The position numbers and the translations under genes were made by a program. A stretch of DNA of 14,696 nucleotides from Planctomycetota bacterium (GTDB lineage: Bacteria; Planctomycetota; UBA1135; UBA2386): positions 1 to 14,696 of the forward strand of contig JAEUHU010000221.1 in assembly GCA_016793305.1 (NCBI GenBank), written 5' to 3'. Of this stretch, positions 13,248 through 14,696 are shown piece by piece. The notes beneath the pieces are model-generated. The model was given only the letters and a program-made list of their open reading frames with translations. It had not been told where the DNA came from and searched no databases. How positions within the stretch are numbered: the stretch's first letter is position 1; each line of letters begins with the position of its first letter.

Positions 13248-14696
13248 TCACACGTTCTTGAACAGCGGCAGCGCGATCAGCGCCGCGATCGTCATCAGCT
13301 TCATCAGGATGTTGATCGACGGGCCGGCGGTGTCCTTGAACGGGTCGCCGACCGTGTCGCCGGTGACCGCCGCCTTGTGCGTGTCGCTGCCCTTGCCACC
13401 GAGGTGGCCGGCTTCGATGTACTTCTTGGCGTTGTCCCAGGCACCACCGGCGTTGGCCATGAACAGGGCCATCATCACGCCGCCGGCCGTCGAGCCGGCC
13501 AGCAGGCCACCGACCGCCGCCTTGCCGAAGATCATGCCCATCGCCAGCGGGGCGACGATCGCCAGCAGGCCCGGCACGACCATCTCGCGCAGCGCACCCT
13601 CGGTCGAGATCTGCACGCAGCGGGCGTAGTCGGCCTCGCCACCGGTGCCGTCCTTCAGGCCCTTGATCTCACGGAACTGGCGGCGGACCTCTTCGACCAT
13701 CGCGTTGGCGGCCTTGCCGACCGCCTTCATCGCCATCGAGCTGAACACGAACGGCAGCATGCCGCCGACCAGCAGGCCCATCACGACGTTGGCGTTGTCG
13801 AGGCTCAGGTTGACGTTGCCGGCCGCGACCTTGTAGGCCGAGAACAGCGCCAGCGCGGTCAGCGCCGCCGAGCCGATGGCGAAACCCTTGCCGATCGCCG
13901 CGGTGGTGTTGCCGGTCGCGTCCAGCGAGTCGGTACGCTTGCGCACTTCCGGCGGCTGGTGCGACATCTCGGCGAGGCCGCCGGCGTTGTCCGCGACCGG
14001 GCCGTAGGCGTCGACGCCGAGCGAGATGCCGAGCGTGCTCAGCATGCCGACGGCCGCGACGCAGATGCCATACATGCCGGCGAGGTCGTTGCAGAGGTAG
14101 ATCGCCAGCGCCAGCAGGATCGTCGGGATCCAGGTCGAGGCCATGCCGGTGGCGAGGCCGTAGATGATGTTGGTCGCCGCGCCCGTCTGCGACTGCTGCG
14201 CGATCATCTGCGCCGGGGCCATCTTCTCCGAGGTGTAGTACTCGGTGACCTTGCCGATCACGACGCCGACCACGAGGCCGATCACCATCGCGAAGTAGAC
14301 GCTCCAGTGGCCAGCCGTCTCGGTGCCGCCGATCGTCTTCAGCGGCGTCGGCCGCATGATCAGCGTGATGACCGCGCCGCCGATGACCAGCGCCACGGAC
14401 GCGGCGATCAGGCCGCCGAACAGCGCCGCCGACAGCTTGCTCTCGTCGGTCGCCTTGACCTTGAAGGTGCCGAGGAAGCTCGCGACGATGCCGATCGCCG
14501 ACAGCACGATCGGGTAGAGCAGCAGGCTCGTCATCTCCGCGCCGGTCCTTTCGCCGAGGCCGAGTGGCACCAGCGCGAAGCCGATGATCGCGGTCGAGAC
14601 GATCGCGCCGACGTAGCTCTCGAACAGGTCGGCACCCATGCCGGCGACGTCGCCGACGTTGTCACCGACGTTGTCGGCGATGACCGCCGGGTTGCG
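13248..14696 (-). CDS. hppA: Membrane-bound ion-translocating pyrophosphatase, K+-dependent type (5' end outside window)
   Basis: The last 482 residues of an integral membrane pyrophosphatase, which couples hydrolysis of pyrophosphate to pumping H+ or Na+ across a membrane. Full-length family members have about 660-800 residues, so roughly the first third lies beyond the window edge. The fragment opens in the catalytic segment DNVGDNVGDVAG (8-19), followed by GADLFESYVG with Glu26 at the ion-gate helix. DAYGPVADNAGG lies at 229-240, WDNAKK at 420-425 and GDTVGDPFKDTAGPS at 446-460; all are hallmark pyrophosphate and magnesium-binding sequences. Many hydrophobic helices separate them. The motif GNTTAAIG (262-269) has Ala266 and Gly269 where potassium-independent enzymes have Lys and Thr, so this belongs to the potassium-dependent class. 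Whether it moves H+, Na+ or both cannot be decided here. A strong terminator follows the gene. Confidence 0.97.
   Translation of the reverse strand, partial: RNPAVIADNVGDNVGDVAGMGADLFESYVGAIVSTAIIGFALVPLGLGERTGAEMTSLLLYPIVLSAIGIVASFLGTFKVKATDESKLSAALFGGLIAASVALVIGGAVITLIMRPTPLKTIGGTETAGHWSVYFAMVIGLVVGVVIGKVTEYYTSEKMAPAQMIAQQSQTGAATNIIYGLATGMASTWIPTILLALAIYLCNDLAGMYGICVAAVGMLSTLGISLGVDAYGPVADNAGGLAEMSHQPPEVRKRTDSLDATGNTTAAIGKGFAIGSAALTALALFSAYKVAAGNVNLSLDNANVVMGLLVGGMLPFVFSSMAMKAVGKAANAMVEEVRRQFREIKGLKDGTGGEADYARCVQISTEGALREMVVPGLLAIVAPLAMGMIFGKAAVGGLLAGSTAGGVMMALFMANAGGAWDNAKKYIEAGHLGGKGSDTHKAAVTGDTVGDPFKDTAGPSINILMKLMTIAALIALPLFKNV

Noticed and set aside
1..14696. CRISPR arrays, tRNA genes, insertion sequences, attachment sites or phage genes
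   Set aside because: No regularly spaced direct repeats, cloverleaf sequences, transposase or integrase motifs, or target-site duplications were seen on reading either strand.

Overview
The window is a GC-rich stretch of bacterial chromosome. I infer a member of the Planctomycetota. The reasons are a short RNA polymerase omega subunit of the form I associate with that phylum, an outsized prepilin-type protein, signal peptides ending in an APA-Q type site, and many starts without a Shine-Dalgarno sequence. The lineage within the phylum cannot be settled from this window. There are no tRNA or rRNA genes, insertion sequences, CRISPR arrays or phage genes. No gap between genes exceeds about 235 bases.

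Layout. At the left, a secreted PQQ-like beta-propeller protein (minus, 12-1112) diverges from a lipoprotein with a YCII-like domain (plus, 1184-1897). The lipoprotein converges on a two-gene ABC exporter operon (minus, 5529 to 1949). The two exporter genes overlap by 4 bases and encode the two different halves of an MdlA/MdlB (BmrC/BmrD)-type heterodimer. Diverging from it is a two-gene prepilin operon (plus, 5685-10179): a 1150-residue prepilin-like protein followed 10 bases later by a conventional-sized minor pseudopilin. Next comes rpoZ (plus, 10413-10637), with a plausible promoter and a stem-loop in its leader. It converges on three minus-strand genes. Read in their own direction these are a membrane pyrophosphatase (hppA, 5' end outside the window, followed by a strong terminator hairpin), ribosome silencing factor rsfS, and a DUF255/YyaL-type thioredoxin-fold protein.

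How the genes relate. Most are core or housekeeping: transcription (rpoZ), ribosome control in starvation (rsfS) and energy coupling (hppA). The ABC exporter and the pilin pair are two envelope systems facing away from a shared 155-bp control region that holds an 8-bp-arm palindrome. The pilin pair has no assembly ATPase, platform protein or prepilin peptidase nearby, so it must rely on machinery encoded elsewhere. I found no convincing new defence, mobile or biosynthetic system. The most unusual object is the giant prepilin-like protein and its operon partner.
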